Part shown: piece after piece, positions 1 to 8,702 of the stretch
Position numbering within the stretch: the first letter of the stretch is position 1
Layout: the number at the start of each line of letters is the position of its first letter
Origin: Lignipirellula cremea
GTDB lineage: Bacteria; Planctomycetota; Planctomycetia; Pirellulales; Pirellulaceae
Assembly: GCF_007751035.1 (NCBI RefSeq)
Contig: NZ_CP036433.1
Location: 8,103,001-8,167,000 of the forward strand
Length of the DNA: 64,000 nt
Direction: 5' to 3'
Notes under the pieces: generated by a model
Told to the model about the DNA's origin: nothing
What the model saw: the letters and a program-made list of their open reading frames with translations, nothing else
Database searches by the model: none
Position numbers and translations under genes: made by a program

Positions 1-111
1 GCCGATCGCCTGGTGGCGATTCTCAACAACCCGAAGGAGAATGATTCCCTCCGCGGGGCCGCCAAAGTCGCTTTGAAAAAGGTCAATCCGCGGCACACCT
101 TCCTGGACTGA
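1..111 (+). CDS. C-terminal end of a truncated CDS (HEAT-like or similar)
   Basis: The first 36 codons are open in frame 1 and end in TGA at 109-111, so this is the 3' end of a gene that starts outside the window. The visible tail (ADRLVAILNNPKEN..., then ALKKVNPRHTFLD) looks helical, with an LVAIL and LRGAAKVALKK pattern like the last helices of a HEAT/armadillo-type repeat protein. That reading is an inference from very little sequence. It lies 10 bp upstream of the phosphoesterase gene on the same strand and may be co-transcribed with it. Confidence 0.6.
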   Translation, partial: ADRLVAILNNPKENDSLRGAAKVALKKVNPRHTFLD

Positions 112-121
112 GCAGCGTCGC

Positions 122-742
122 ATGAAGCTCGGACTCATTAGCGATGTCCACGAACAGATCGAACCGCTGCAGTTTGCCCTGGAGCGGTTCCGCCGCGACC
201 CCGTCGATCAAATCGTCTTCCTGGGCGACCTGTTCGAGATGGGCGAGCACCTGCTCCAGGCGACGCAGACCCTGCACCAGGCAAGCGTGATCGGCGTCTG
301 GGGAAACCACGACTTTGGCCTGACCCGACTGGGGCTGAACGACGAAGTCCGCTCCCGCTTTCCCGCCGAAGCGCTGCAATACACGCAGACGCTTCAGCCC
401 TTCTTGCGGATCGAAGACTGCCACTTCAGCCATGTCGAACCCTGGCGAAATCCCGAGCGGCTGGAAGACCTGTGGTCGTACGACCGGCTGCCGACCGAAC
501 CCGCTAGCGCGGCCCGCAGTTTCGCCGCGACCGACGCCCGGGTGATCTTTCTTGGTCACTTGCATCGCTTTGCCGCCGTCAGCGACCAGGGACCGCCGCT
601 GGTCTGGCGCGGCGAAGCTCCGCTGCAGCTGCACGCGGGGCAGCGATACGTGGTGATCATCGCCGCTGTTTGCGACGCCCTGTGCGCGATGTACGATACA
701 AGCACCGGCTGGCTCACGCCGATCGATCTCAGCCGGGATTAA
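122..742 (+). CDS. Calcineurin-like metallophosphoesterase
   Basis: This 206-residue protein has the metal-binding signature of calcineurin-like phosphoesterases in order: D8-x-H10 in LISDVH, GD at 35-36, GNHD at 61-64, a His in FSHVE near residue 100 and GHLH near residue 143. Members of the family hydrolyse phosphomono- or phosphodiesters at a two-metal centre. The short length without added domains suits the YfcE/MJ0936-like cytosolic group. There is no signal peptide. The substrate cannot be read from the sequence. The ATG at 122 places the first motif correctly at the N-terminus; no strong Shine-Dalgarno sequence precedes it. Confidence 0.88.
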   Translation: MKLGLISDVHEQIEPLQFALERFRRDPVDQIVFLGDLFEMGEHLLQATQTLHQASVIGVWGNHDFGLTRLGLNDEVRSRFPAEALQYTQTLQPFLRIEDCHFSHVEPWRNPERLEDLWSYDRLPTEPASAARSFAATDARVIFLGHLHRFAAVSDQGPPLVWRGEAPLQLHAGQRYVVIIAAVCDALCAMYDTSTGWLTPIDLSRD

Positions 743-932
743 GGCTGCTTCTCCGCGAGCTTTCGGGAACCCGTGTAAGTGGACCAGGGCACAAGTCCCT
801 TCCTCTTGGCGAACCCCTGCGGACCCGTAGCCGAGTCCACGACTCCTTACGTCTGGCTGTATCACAGCACGGATCTCTCCGCCGCACGCTTTCGGTGCGT
901 CGGTTCTGCTTCACCTTGCAAGGAACGAAACG

Positions 933-1487
933 ATGTCTGTCCGCCTTTTTCATGCCCTGGCCCCGCTGCTTCTGCTGCTGCTCCTCAGCCCGCTCGCCAC
1001 GGCCGCCGATCCCGAAACGCCAGCGACCGAAACGCCAGCGACCGAAACGCCAGCGACGACTACGACCGAAGCAGATACGGCGGCCGGCGACGAGGACTCT
1101 CCGCCGGAACCGGAACCGCGGCAGGAGGCCGAAAAAGCAGAACAACCGTCCCTGATCGGAAAGTGGCAAGTCGTTTCGATTGTCGAAGGGGGGAAAGAGC
1201 AGGAGAAGAAAGACGAGGCAGTCGAGTTTACGAAAGACCAGTTCCTGCTGGGCGGCGCCGAGAAATCCCCCTTTAGCTATCTCGTGCGGCCCGATGCTTC
1301 GCCCGCCGAACTCGATCTGGTGTTTGAAACCCCCGGCATCCGCGTGAAGCTGCTGGGGATCTACGAGATCCAGAACGATACGCTGCGGCTCTGCCTGGCG
1401 GGGCCGGACAACAAACGTCCCACGGAGTTCGCCAGCCCGGAAGGCTCGCCTTACTCCCTGGCCACGCTCCAGCGAAAAGGACCGTAA
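933..1487 (+). CDS. Secreted TIGR03067-like protein with ETPAT repeats
   Basis: The 184-residue product starts with a clear signal peptide (hydrophobic LAPLLLLLLLSPLATAA). A low-complexity linker follows with three tandem ETPAT units, encoded by a 15-bp direct repeat at 1014-1058. From about residue 70, LIGKWQVVSIVEGG begins a lipocalin-like fold of the planctomycete TIGR03067 type, including a late FETPGIRVKLLGIYEIQNDTLRLCLA stretch (quoted in part: GIYEIQNDTLRLCLA). The family is abundant in planctomycetes and its function is unknown. AAGGAA lies about 8 nt before the ATG and supports the start. The family call is from recognition of the G-x-W and DTLRLC patterns. Confidence 0.75.
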   Translation: MSVRLFHALAPLLLLLLLSPLATAADPETPATETPATETPATTTTEADTAAGDEDSPPEPEPRQEAEKAEQPSLIGKWQVVSIVEGGKEQEKKDEAVEFTKDQFLLGGAEKSPFSYLVRPDASPAELDLVFETPGIRVKLLGIYEIQNDTLRLCLAGPDNKRPTEFASPEGSPYSLATLQRKGP

Positions 1488-1866
1488 GCGATTAATGGGG
1501 GAAAAATCCGCCTCATGTATGGTTTAACGGGAACGCAAGGCATGTTACATTTTTTGACAGGGTTTGAAGACGGGGACTTCGCCCTGAAAACCTGTGCCGT
1601 CGGGAGGGATCGTGAGAGCGTCTCTGGCGATTGATGCGAAGGTGCAGCAACTTGCCTTGAGCCGATTGCTTTCTTTCACCACTCCCTGCCCGGCAACGCG
1701 AATCGATGGTTTCTCGTTCATTTCTTAACCGACGCCCTGCCATGCTGTTCCCAGTTTTGCAATCGTCAGTCATGCAACCGCCAGCGACGCCTGGCCGCCG
1801 CGCCTCTGCGTAGCGTTTGATCACCAGGTTACGCACGTTTTCAATCCTTTGCGAGAACCCCAGCCT
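1488..1866. other. Gene-free stretch before the CBS gene
   Basis: No convincing reading frame is present. A perfect TTGACA hexamer sits at 1554-1559, but no acceptable -10 follows at 16-18 bp, so I do not call a promoter. Confidence 0.5.
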
Positions 1867-2331
1867 GTGACCTTTCAACTCAATCTCAGCTCCGAAACAG
1901 TCGAGCAGGTGCAACCCGCCGCGCCGCTGTGTGTGGAGCCGCAGTCCACCGTTCGCAAAGTGCTTGAACAACTACAAGCCGAGAACCGTGGCGCCGCCCT
2001 GGTCTGCCAGAACGAATCGCTGGTCGGCATTTTCACCGAGCGCGACGCGCTGCGGGTGATGGCTGACGGCATCGATCTGGATACGCCCATTTCGGAATTG
2101 ATGAGCGCCAACCCGGTCGCCTTGTCGGCCGATGCGACGGTGGGCCAGGCGATCTCCAAGATGTCGTTTGGCGGCTATCGCCGGTTGCCGATCGTCGATG
2201 TCGAGAACAAACCGCTGGGCATCCTGAAGGTGTCCGGCATTTTGCATTACCTTGTCGAACATTTCCCCAGCGTGGTCTACAACCTGCCGCCCTCGCCGCA
2301 CCACACCACCCAGGAGCGCGAAGGCGCGTAA
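1867..2331 (+). CDS. CBS-pair domain protein
   Basis: This 154-residue protein is almost entirely a tandem CBS (Bateman) module. The first CBS carries VGIFTERDALRVMA, then ISELMSANPVAL opens the second, which ends GGYRRLPIVDVENKPLGILK. CBS pairs typically bind adenosine nucleotides and regulate a partner protein. The same landmarks, GIF(S/T)ERDAL, a M-T/S-A-x-P turn and GGYR-x-x-P-V/I-VD, occur in the C-terminus of KorB about 3 kb downstream, so the two modules look paralogous. GTG at 1867 is the likely start; an in-frame TTG at 1849 is an alternative. It is a likely regulatory companion of the oxidoreductase, by context only. Confidence 0.8.
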   Translation: MTFQLNLSSETVEQVQPAAPLCVEPQSTVRKVLEQLQAENRGAALVCQNESLVGIFTERDALRVMADGIDLDTPISELMSANPVALSADATVGQAISKMSFGGYRRLPIVDVENKPLGILKVSGILHYLVEHFPSVVYNLPPSPHHTTQEREGA

Positions 2332-2558
2332 GCGGCGACGACGGTCGTCCCGCCCAGGTCGAAAGGAAACTGCCGACTTGCAGTGTCGCTACTATGGCAG
2401 CCACAAATAATGTAACCCTGCTGGCCTTACCCCCGCATTCCTGCGTGCCGGCGACCGCTTTCTGGTCGTTGCCCCCGCAGCCCTGCAGAAGCCGCAGCGT
2501 CGCATGGCTGAGTTCCCCATCACCGACGGTCCGCCGTCGTCTCTTTTGCGATTGACCG

Positions 2559-4418
2559 ATGTCGATATCCACAGATACTCCCGCACATCCGCCCCACGAA
2601 ACCATTGTCCTGTCCGAGGCGACCGTCCGTTTGGCCGGCGACTCGGGCGACGGCATGCAAGTGGTCGGCAGCCAGCTGACGGGAACCTCCGCCCTGCTCG
2701 GTAACGACGTGGCGACGTTCCCTGACTTTCCCGCAGAAATCCGCGCCCCCAAAGGCACACGCGCCGGCGTCAGCGGTTTCCAGGTGCATTTCGCTTCCAG
2801 CGATATTCACACCCCCGGCGATTCCATCGACGCCCTGGTCGCCATGAATCCCGCGGCTTTGGTCACCAACATTGGCGACCTGAAGTCGCAAGGGCTGGTG
2901 ATTGTTAACAGCGATAACTTTACCGACAGTGATCTGGCCAAAGCCCACTGCAAAACCAATCCGCTGGAAGACGGCACCTGCGACCGGTATCGCCTGATCA
3001 AAGTGCCGATGACCAAACTCACCGTCCAGGCGGTGAAAGACCTGGACCTGTCGGTCAAACTGGCCGACCGCTGCAAGAACTTTTTCGCCCTGGGGCTGCT
3101 GTACTGGCTGTACAGCCGCGACCTGGAGCCAACGCTCCGTTACATCCATACCAAGTTCAAAGCCGACATCGCCCGGGCGAATGAGAAAGCGCTGCGGACC
3201 GGCTTCTACTATGGGGAAACGACGGAAGCGTTTGTTAACACCTATAAAGTGCCGCCGGCCAAACTGCCGCCTGGCAAGTACAACAACATCATGGGGAATA
3301 CGGCCCTGGCCTGGGGGCTGATCACGGCCGCCCGGCTCAGCGGCAAGGAGCTGTTCATCGGCTCTTATCCGATCACACCGGCCAGCCCCATCCTGGAAGA
3401 ACTGGCCCGCCACAAGAACTTTGGCGTGCGAACCTTCCAGGCCGAAGATGAAATCTCGGCGATCTGCTCGACCATTGGGGCCGCCTTTGCCGGCGCCATG
3501 GCGATCACCTCGTCCAGCGGCCCCGGCATCGCCCTCAAAGGGGAAGCGATGGGCCTGGGGATGATCCTGGAACTGCCGATGTTGATCATCAACGTGCAGC
3601 GCGGCGGACCCAGCACCGGCCTGCCGACCAAAACGGAACAGTCCGATCTGCTACAGGCGATGTTTGGCCGCAACGGCGAAAGTCCCTTGCCGATTATCGC
3701 CGCCCGCAGTCCCAGCGACTGCTTCTCCATCGCCCAGGACGCCTGGCGCGTGGCGACCCGCTTTATGACGCCGGTGCTGATCCTGTCCGACGGCTACCTG
3801 GCCAACGGGGCCGAACCGTGGCGCGTGCCGGATTACGAATCGCTGGAAAAGATCGAAATCAAGCATCCCGGGCCGCAGGAAAACGGCGAGCCGTTCCTGC
3901 CTTACCTGCGCGATGAAATGCTGGCCCGCCCCTGGGCCCTGCCCGGCACCAAAGGCCTCATGCATCGCGTCGGGGGGCTGGAAAAAGACGATATCACCGG
4001 GAACGTCAGTTACGATCCCCACAACCATCAGCACATGACCGACGTCCGCCAGCAAAAGGTCGACAACATCGCCAAATTTGTCGGCCCGGCCAAAGTGGAC
4101 GGTCCGCCCTCCGGCGACCTGCTGGTGCTTAGCTGGGGCGGTACGTATGGCGCCTGTATCACGGCGGTGCGCGAGTGCCAGGCCCGCAGCCAGTCGGTGG
4201 CCCACTGCCATCTGCGCTGGGTCAACCCGTTCCCCGAAAACCTGGGGGAACTACTCAAACAGTACAAACAGGTTTTGATCCCTGAACTCAACATGGGTCA
4301 GCTCCGCACCCTGATTCGCGCTCGCTATCTGACCGATGCGGTCGGCTTGAACAAGGTGCAAGGCAAGCCTTTCCACGTTTCTGAAATTGTCGAAAAGATC
4401 AACAGCCTGCTCGGCTAA
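2559..4418 (+). CDS. korA: 2-oxoacid:ferredoxin oxidoreductase, fused gamma-alpha subunit
   Basis: The 619-residue protein fuses the gamma domain to the alpha domain, as in KorA-type 2-oxoglutarate:ferredoxin oxidoreductases. The gamma part begins near residue 20 with RLAGDSGDGMQVVG. The alpha part starts near 240, with SYPITPASPILEEL, EDEISAICSTIGAAFAGA and a GPGIALKGEAMGLG segment that help bind TPP with the beta subunit. The complex oxidatively decarboxylates 2-oxoglutarate, or another 2-oxoacid, to the acyl-CoA while reducing ferredoxin in the cytosol. The stop is 12 bp before korB, so the pair is co-transcribed. 2-Oxoglutarate is the likeliest substrate from the fused architecture, but 2-oxoacid specificity is not proven by sequence. 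Confidence 0.92.
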   Translation: MSISTDTPAHPPHETIVLSEATVRLAGDSGDGMQVVGSQLTGTSALLGNDVATFPDFPAEIRAPKGTRAGVSGFQVHFASSDIHTPGDSIDALVAMNPAALVTNIGDLKSQGLVIVNSDNFTDSDLAKAHCKTNPLEDGTCDRYRLIKVPMTKLTVQAVKDLDLSVKLADRCKNFFALGLLYWLYSRDLEPTLRYIHTKFKADIARANEKALRTGFYYGETTEAFVNTYKVPPAKLPPGKYNNIMGNTALAWGLITAARLSGKELFIGSYPITPASPILEELARHKNFGVRTFQAEDEISAICSTIGAAFAGAMAITSSSGPGIALKGEAMGLGMILELPMLIINVQRGGPSTGLPTKTEQSDLLQAMFGRNGESPLPIIAARSPSDCFSIAQDAWRVATRFMTPVLILSDGYLANGAEPWRVPDYESLEKIEIKHPGPQENGEPFLPYLRDEMLARPWALPGTKGLMHRVGGLEKDDITGNVSYDPHNHQHMTDVRQQKVDNIAKFVGPAKVDGPPSGDLLVLSWGGTYGACITAVRECQARSQSVAHCHLRWVNPFPENLGELLKQYKQVLIPELNMGQLRTLIRARYLTDAVGLNKVQGKPFHVSEIVEKINSLLG

Positions 4419-4430
4419 AGGCTCCTACCG

Positions 4431-5966
4431 ATGTCTACAGAACTCCCCGTACTGAAACCCGCCGACTTCGCCAGCGATCAGGATGTCCGCTGGTGCCCCG
4501 GCTGCGGCGATTACTCCATTCTCGCCCAGATGAAAAAAATGCTGCCGTCGCTGGGCGTGCCGCGTGAGAAAATCGTGTTCGTCTCCGGGATCGGCTGCTC
4601 CAGCCGCTTCCCGTATTACATGAACACCTACGGCATCCATAGCATCCACGGCCGCGCTCCGGCGTTCGCCACCGGTATCAAGTGCGTGCGGCCCGACCTG
4701 CAGGTCTGGGTCATCACGGGCGACGGCGACGGACTCAGCATCGGCGGCAACCACCTGATGCACACCATCCGCCGTAACCTGGATATCAACATCATCCTGT
4801 TCAACAACCGGATTTATGGTCTGACCAAAGGCCAGTATTCGCCCACTTCCCCCCTCGGCAAAAAGACCAAAACCACGCCGATGGGTTCGATCGATAACCC
4901 GCTGCACCCGCTGTCGATCGCCATCGGCTGCGAGGCGACCTTTGTCGCCCGTTCGATCGATGTCAACATCAAGCACCTGGGGATGACCCTCAAACGGGCG
5001 GCCGAGCACAAAGGCACCTCGTTCATTGAGGTCTACCAGAACTGCAACGTCTTTAACGACGGCGCCTGGAGCTACGCCACGGACCGTGAAACCAAAAGCG
5101 ATAACATCGTCGAACTGGAACACGGCAAGCCGCTGATCTTTGGCAAAAACCGGGACAAAGGCATCCGCCTCAACGGCCTGGAGCCCGAGATCGTCGAACT
5201 CGGCAAAGGCATCAAAGAAGACGACCTGCTCTTCCATGATGAAAAAGCCACCGAGCCCAGCCTGGCTTACCTGCTGACCCGCATGCGGCACCCGGAATTC
5301 CCGGAACCGATCGGCGTGTTCCGCGCCATCGACGCCCCCAAGTACGACCACGAGCTGAACCATCAGCTGAAAGTCGCCGTGGAAAACCAGGGCATGGGCG
5401 ATCTCAATGTCATGTTCAACACGGGCGACACCTGGACCGTTGAAGACGACGCCGACGTTTCCTACGAAGGCGAGCAGCCCCCGACGATGCTCACCGAAGA
5501 AGAAATGGCGCCCTTTGAGACCGATCTGCCCACCCCGGCCACCGCCGTGGAACGGGCCCTGCTCGACGATCGCCTGGAGGTGCTCAAACCCAAACCGATG
5601 GTCAGCGTGCCGCCGGAAACGACCGTCGCCCAGGTGCTCCGCATTCTGGTCGACAACGGGATCGGCTGCGTCATCATTGAAGAAGAAGGCCAGCTGATCG
5701 GCATCTTCAGCGAACGGGACGCTCTCAACAAACTCAACACCAAGGCGGCCGAATTCGCCGATCGCCCCATCCGAGACTTCATGACGGCCGATCCGGAAAC
5801 GCTCGACATGCAGGCGAAGGTCGCCTTTGCCGTGCAGCGGATGGACCTGGGCGGTTACCGCCACGTGCCGGTCGTCGACAACACGGCCGAGAAAACGGCC
5901 CAGGGCGTGATCTCCGTCCGCGACATTCTCCGCTATCTGACCGAACGGATGACGTCCGGCAAATAA
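4431..5966 (+). CDS. korB: 2-oxoacid:ferredoxin oxidoreductase beta subunit fused to a CBS pair
   Basis: Residues 1 to about 345 are a KorB-type beta subunit: WCPGCGD (C22, C25) and IGC at C56 are cluster ligands, and ITGDGDGLSIGGNH (about 96-108) is the TPP/Mg motif. After a linker the C-terminus, about residues 385-505, is a CBS pair with IGIFSERDALNKL, IRDFMTADPETL and LGGYRHVPVVD. KorB proteins are normally about 280-350 residues, so the 511-residue length is explained by the added module. CBS modules sense adenosine nucleotides, so allosteric control of 2-oxoacid oxidation by energy charge is a reasonable inference. The gene follows korA directly. Confidence 0.92.
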   Translation: MSTELPVLKPADFASDQDVRWCPGCGDYSILAQMKKMLPSLGVPREKIVFVSGIGCSSRFPYYMNTYGIHSIHGRAPAFATGIKCVRPDLQVWVITGDGDGLSIGGNHLMHTIRRNLDINIILFNNRIYGLTKGQYSPTSPLGKKTKTTPMGSIDNPLHPLSIAIGCEATFVARSIDVNIKHLGMTLKRAAEHKGTSFIEVYQNCNVFNDGAWSYATDRETKSDNIVELEHGKPLIFGKNRDKGIRLNGLEPEIVELGKGIKEDDLLFHDEKATEPSLAYLLTRMRHPEFPEPIGVFRAIDAPKYDHELNHQLKVAVENQGMGDLNVMFNTGDTWTVEDDADVSYEGEQPPTMLTEEEMAPFETDLPTPATAVERALLDDRLEVLKPKPMVSVPPETTVAQVLRILVDNGIGCVIIEEEGQLIGIFSERDALNKLNTKAAEFADRPIRDFMTADPETLDMQAKVAFAVQRMDLGGYRHVPVVDNTAEKTAQGVISVRDILRYLTERMTSGK

Positions 5967-6026
5967 CACGCCTGCCGCATTGCCGCCGTCGCCCAGCCCC
6001 GGGCGGCGGCCCTCCCTGCGCTCGTA

Positions 6027-6048
6027 CGACGGGCACTCTTGCCCGTCG
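6027..6048. repeat. 9-bp perfect hairpin, GACGGGCA type
   Basis: CGACGGGCA at 6027-6035 and TGCCCGTCG at 6040-6048 form a perfect 9-bp stem with a CTCT loop. It lies between the convergent korB and DUF1553 genes and could end transcription, though no T-run follows. I recall this sequence as a recurrent intergenic motif in planctomycetes, which needs a search. Confidence 0.7.
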
Positions 6049-6141
6049 AGGGAAACCGCAACATCATCGAAAAACGACGACGCTGGAGAGCCGGTCAATC
6101 GTTTGCCGGCAGCGATCTTGTCGCTGCAATCCGGCAATCGT

Positions 6142-6225
6142 GAACGGGCTGAGAGCCCATTCTACAGAACCCTCCCTCTTTTTTCCTCCGCGTCCTCGGC
6201 GGTGAATCCTTCTTTCTCCCTGGCT
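6142..6225. repeat. Second hairpin and repeat remnant before the DUF1553 gene end
   Basis: GGGCT-GAG-AGCCC (6146-6158) forms a short perfect hairpin. It is followed at 6185-6225 by a CTCCGCGTCCTCGGCGGTGA-type remnant. The piece GGTGAATCCTTCTT also occurs near 50130, at another convergent gene junction. Confidence 0.55.
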
Positions 6226-6242
6226 TTTAGCGTTCGGCGGGC

Positions 6243-8702
6243 TCAATACACCAGCATGAAGTCGCGGCTGTTGAACAGGGCCCACATCAAATCCTGCACT
6301 GCTTCGGCCCGGCTCTCGGCCTGGCTGGCCAGGTAGCCAGCGGCCACTTCCTGCTCTTCCGCGGTCGGCTGGCGGGCCAGGCACCACAGGTACAGTTCTT
6401 CCACCAACGCGGCGTCGGTCCGCGCTTCCCGCAGCAGCAGGGCAGGGCGGGCGTTGGCGGCCGTGACCCGGCTGAGAATCGCCTTGCCGTTGATCAGGTG
6501 CAACGCCTGGAGCATGTTGGAGCCTTCGTCCCGCTCGCACTCGCAGGCTTCCATCCGCATCGGCTTGCCGAACAGCTCCAGAAAGTCGCTGCCCACGTTG
6601 GCGTCGGGCAGTTGCGTGGCGGTGAAGCCGGCCGGGGCTCCACTGAAACGTTCCGGCACGCCGGTCGCCTGGGCCAGGGAATCCAGCAGCGACTCGGCCG
6701 GCAGCCGGCGAGGAATCATGCGGGAAAAATTCAGCTCGTCGTGGGCGTTGGTCGCGTTGGCCACGCTGCTCCGCTGGTACGTGTCCGACAGCACAATCAA
6801 CCGCATCAACCGCCGTGCGTCAAAGCCAGAACGGATAAACTCCTCGGCCAGCGCGTCGAGCAGCTGGGGGTTAATCGGCGGGTTGGTCGTACGGATATCG
6901 TCGACCGGATGGATGATCCCCCGGTGAAAGAAGTAGCTCCAGATCCGGTTCGCCAGGCTGCGGGCAAAGAACGGATTTTCGGGCGACGTCAGCCACGCGG
7001 CGTACACCTCGCGACGATCCGCCCCCGCGGCGATCTCCGGCTCCGCGCCGCCCAGGAACCGCGGCGGCTGGTTCTTGCCCGAGCGTGGATTGCGTGAATG
7101 GCCTGCGCCCAGGTTCAGCAGGACCGTGCGGGCGTTCTTCACGCCCGGCTGCCGCGGGTCGGCCTTGAAGGTGGTCTGGTTGAAGAAACTGTGCAGGCCG
7201 TAATAGTCTTCCTGGGTCCAGTTTTCGAACGGGTGGGGATGGCATTTGGCGCACAGCATCCGCACGCCGCAGAACACCTGCGTCGCTCGCTGCAGCGTAT
7301 CGTCGGCGTCCTTGCTGACCTGGTAGTAACCGCTGGCCGGGTCGTCGAGGTAGCTGCCTTTGCTGGCCAGCACCTTCTGGGCGAACTCATCCAGAGGCAT
7401 GTTGGCCGCGATCGCCATCCGGATCCACTCCCGCATGGCGAACACCGACGGCTCGCTCAAATGCGTACGCGACACCTGCAGCAGATCGCCCCACTTCAGC
7501 GACCACTGGTCGACAAATTCAGGCCGGGCAAACAGGGCGTCGACCAGTTGCTCCCGTTTGTTCGGTCCCTGGTCGGCGACAAACGCGCGGACCTCGGCAG
7601 GCGTAGGCTGCACGCCGATCAGATCCAGCTGCACGCGGCGCAAAAACACCTCGTCGCTGGCCCGTTCCGACGGCCGAATGTTCAGACTGTTGAGCTTCTC
7701 CACCACCAGGCGGTCGATCAGGTTGCCGCCCGGAACCGGCGTCGGCTGGAAGTCGGGGTTCGGATCCAGCATGATAAAGTTGGACGTGGCGAAGATCCGC
7801 TCAAAGCGGGCCGAGACGGCCGTCTCGCCCAGAGTCGTGGCGACGACCAGGCCTTCTTCATCGACCGTGGCGATATCCTCGCGGTTGACCGTATACACGG
7901 CCAGGCGACTGACGTCCCGTTCGCTGCCGTCGCTGTACCGGGCGATCACCTGCAGCTGATGCTGCTGGCCGGGCGACACGACCGCATGCTCGGGGAAGAT
8001 CCGCACCGACTCCACGCGGACCGGGTCTTCGATATCGCCGACCGCCCCTTCTTCGATCCAGCCCAGCAACTGCCGGTGGAGCAGGCCGCCTTGTTCAAAC
8101 CGCACGCCGCCTTCGTGGGGCACTTCGCCCAGCGGTTTGAGCAGCAGCAGGCTGGCCGCCGGTTGATGGCGATTGACCCGGCGGGAGAAAAACTCCTGCG
8201 TGAGGGCGGCAAAATCCTGGTCGGGATCGGAACCCCGCAGCGACAGCTTGAAGCCGTTCTTGCCAAGCGAGTAACCATGACAGGCGCCCATATTGCAGCC
8301 GGACTTGGACAGGACCGACATCACATCGCGACGAAAGCTGTACGGCTGGGGGGCGGCGTCGGTCTGGGATACGACCGTCACCTGGGCCGTCTGGCCGGCC
8401 GCCTCCACGGTAATCTGGGCCGTTCCCGGTCCGACTGCTTCCACCCAGCCCAGCAGGTCCACGCGGGCGATCTTCTCATCACTGCTGCGGAAAACAGCCT
8501 GCGAGGTCAGATCCAGCGAGCGACCATCGGGCGACTGGCCCGTGACCAGGATCGAGTGCGGATAGCGGCTGTTCGTGAGCGTGATCCGGCCCGGCTCCAC
8601 GCGCAGCGGCCTCTCCAGCTCGACGGCGAAAGCAGATCCGCCGGGAACGACGCCAGGCAGGAGCAATGCGGCCCAAAGAATAAAGCGAGTCATCGCGGTC
8701 AC
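6243..8702 (-). CDS. DUF1549/DUF1553 protein with Big2 domain and cytochrome-like CXXCH
   Basis: The protein is 819 residues from a GTG at 8702, which overlaps the upstream stop by 4 bp (GTGA), or 816 from an ATG at 8693. A signal peptide (FILWAALLLPGVVPGGSAFA) leads into a Big2-like immunoglobulin domain (about 40-115). SGCNMGACHG follows, then a second Big2-like region, then DUF1549 with LCAKCHPHPFENW, a true CXXCH heme motif, and DUF1553 at the C-terminus (ANRIWSYFFHRGIIHPVDD, then GKAILSRV). These planctomycete proteins are exported; their biochemistry is not established. It is the last gene of the leftward DUF1501-PPC-DUF1553 operon. Confidence 0.88.
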   Translation of the reverse strand: MTAMTRFILWAALLLPGVVPGGSAFAVELERPLRVEPGRITLTNSRYPHSILVTGQSPDGRSLDLTSQAVFRSSDEKIARVDLLGWVEAVGPGTAQITVEAAGQTAQVTVVSQTDAAPQPYSFRRDVMSVLSKSGCNMGACHGYSLGKNGFKLSLRGSDPDQDFAALTQEFFSRRVNRHQPAASLLLLKPLGEVPHEGGVRFEQGGLLHRQLLGWIEEGAVGDIEDPVRVESVRIFPEHAVVSPGQQHQLQVIARYSDGSERDVSRLAVYTVNREDIATVDEEGLVVATTLGETAVSARFERIFATSNFIMLDPNPDFQPTPVPGGNLIDRLVVEKLNSLNIRPSERASDEVFLRRVQLDLIGVQPTPAEVRAFVADQGPNKREQLVDALFARPEFVDQWSLKWGDLLQVSRTHLSEPSVFAMREWIRMAIAANMPLDEFAQKVLASKGSYLDDPASGYYQVSKDADDTLQRATQVFCGVRMLCAKCHPHPFENWTQEDYYGLHSFFNQTTFKADPRQPGVKNARTVLLNLGAGHSRNPRSGKNQPPRFLGGAEPEIAAGADRREVYAAWLTSPENPFFARSLANRIWSYFFHRGIIHPVDDIRTTNPPINPQLLDALAEEFIRSGFDARRLMRLIVLSDTYQRSSVANATNAHDELNFSRMIPRRLPAESLLDSLAQATGVPERFSGAPAGFTATQLPDANVGSDFLELFGKPMRMEACECERDEGSNMLQALHLINGKAILSRVTAANARPALLLREARTDAALVEELYLWCLARQPTAEEQEVAAGYLASQAESRAEAVQDLMWALFNSRDFMLVY

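Noticed and set aside
742-932. Possible tRNA-like fold
   Set aside because: The arms do not form a cloverleaf and the T-loop sequence is missing.
4425-6137. Long antisense open frame opposite korB
   Set aside because: It mirrors the GC-rich codon pattern of korB and has no domain; korB is clearly the real gene.
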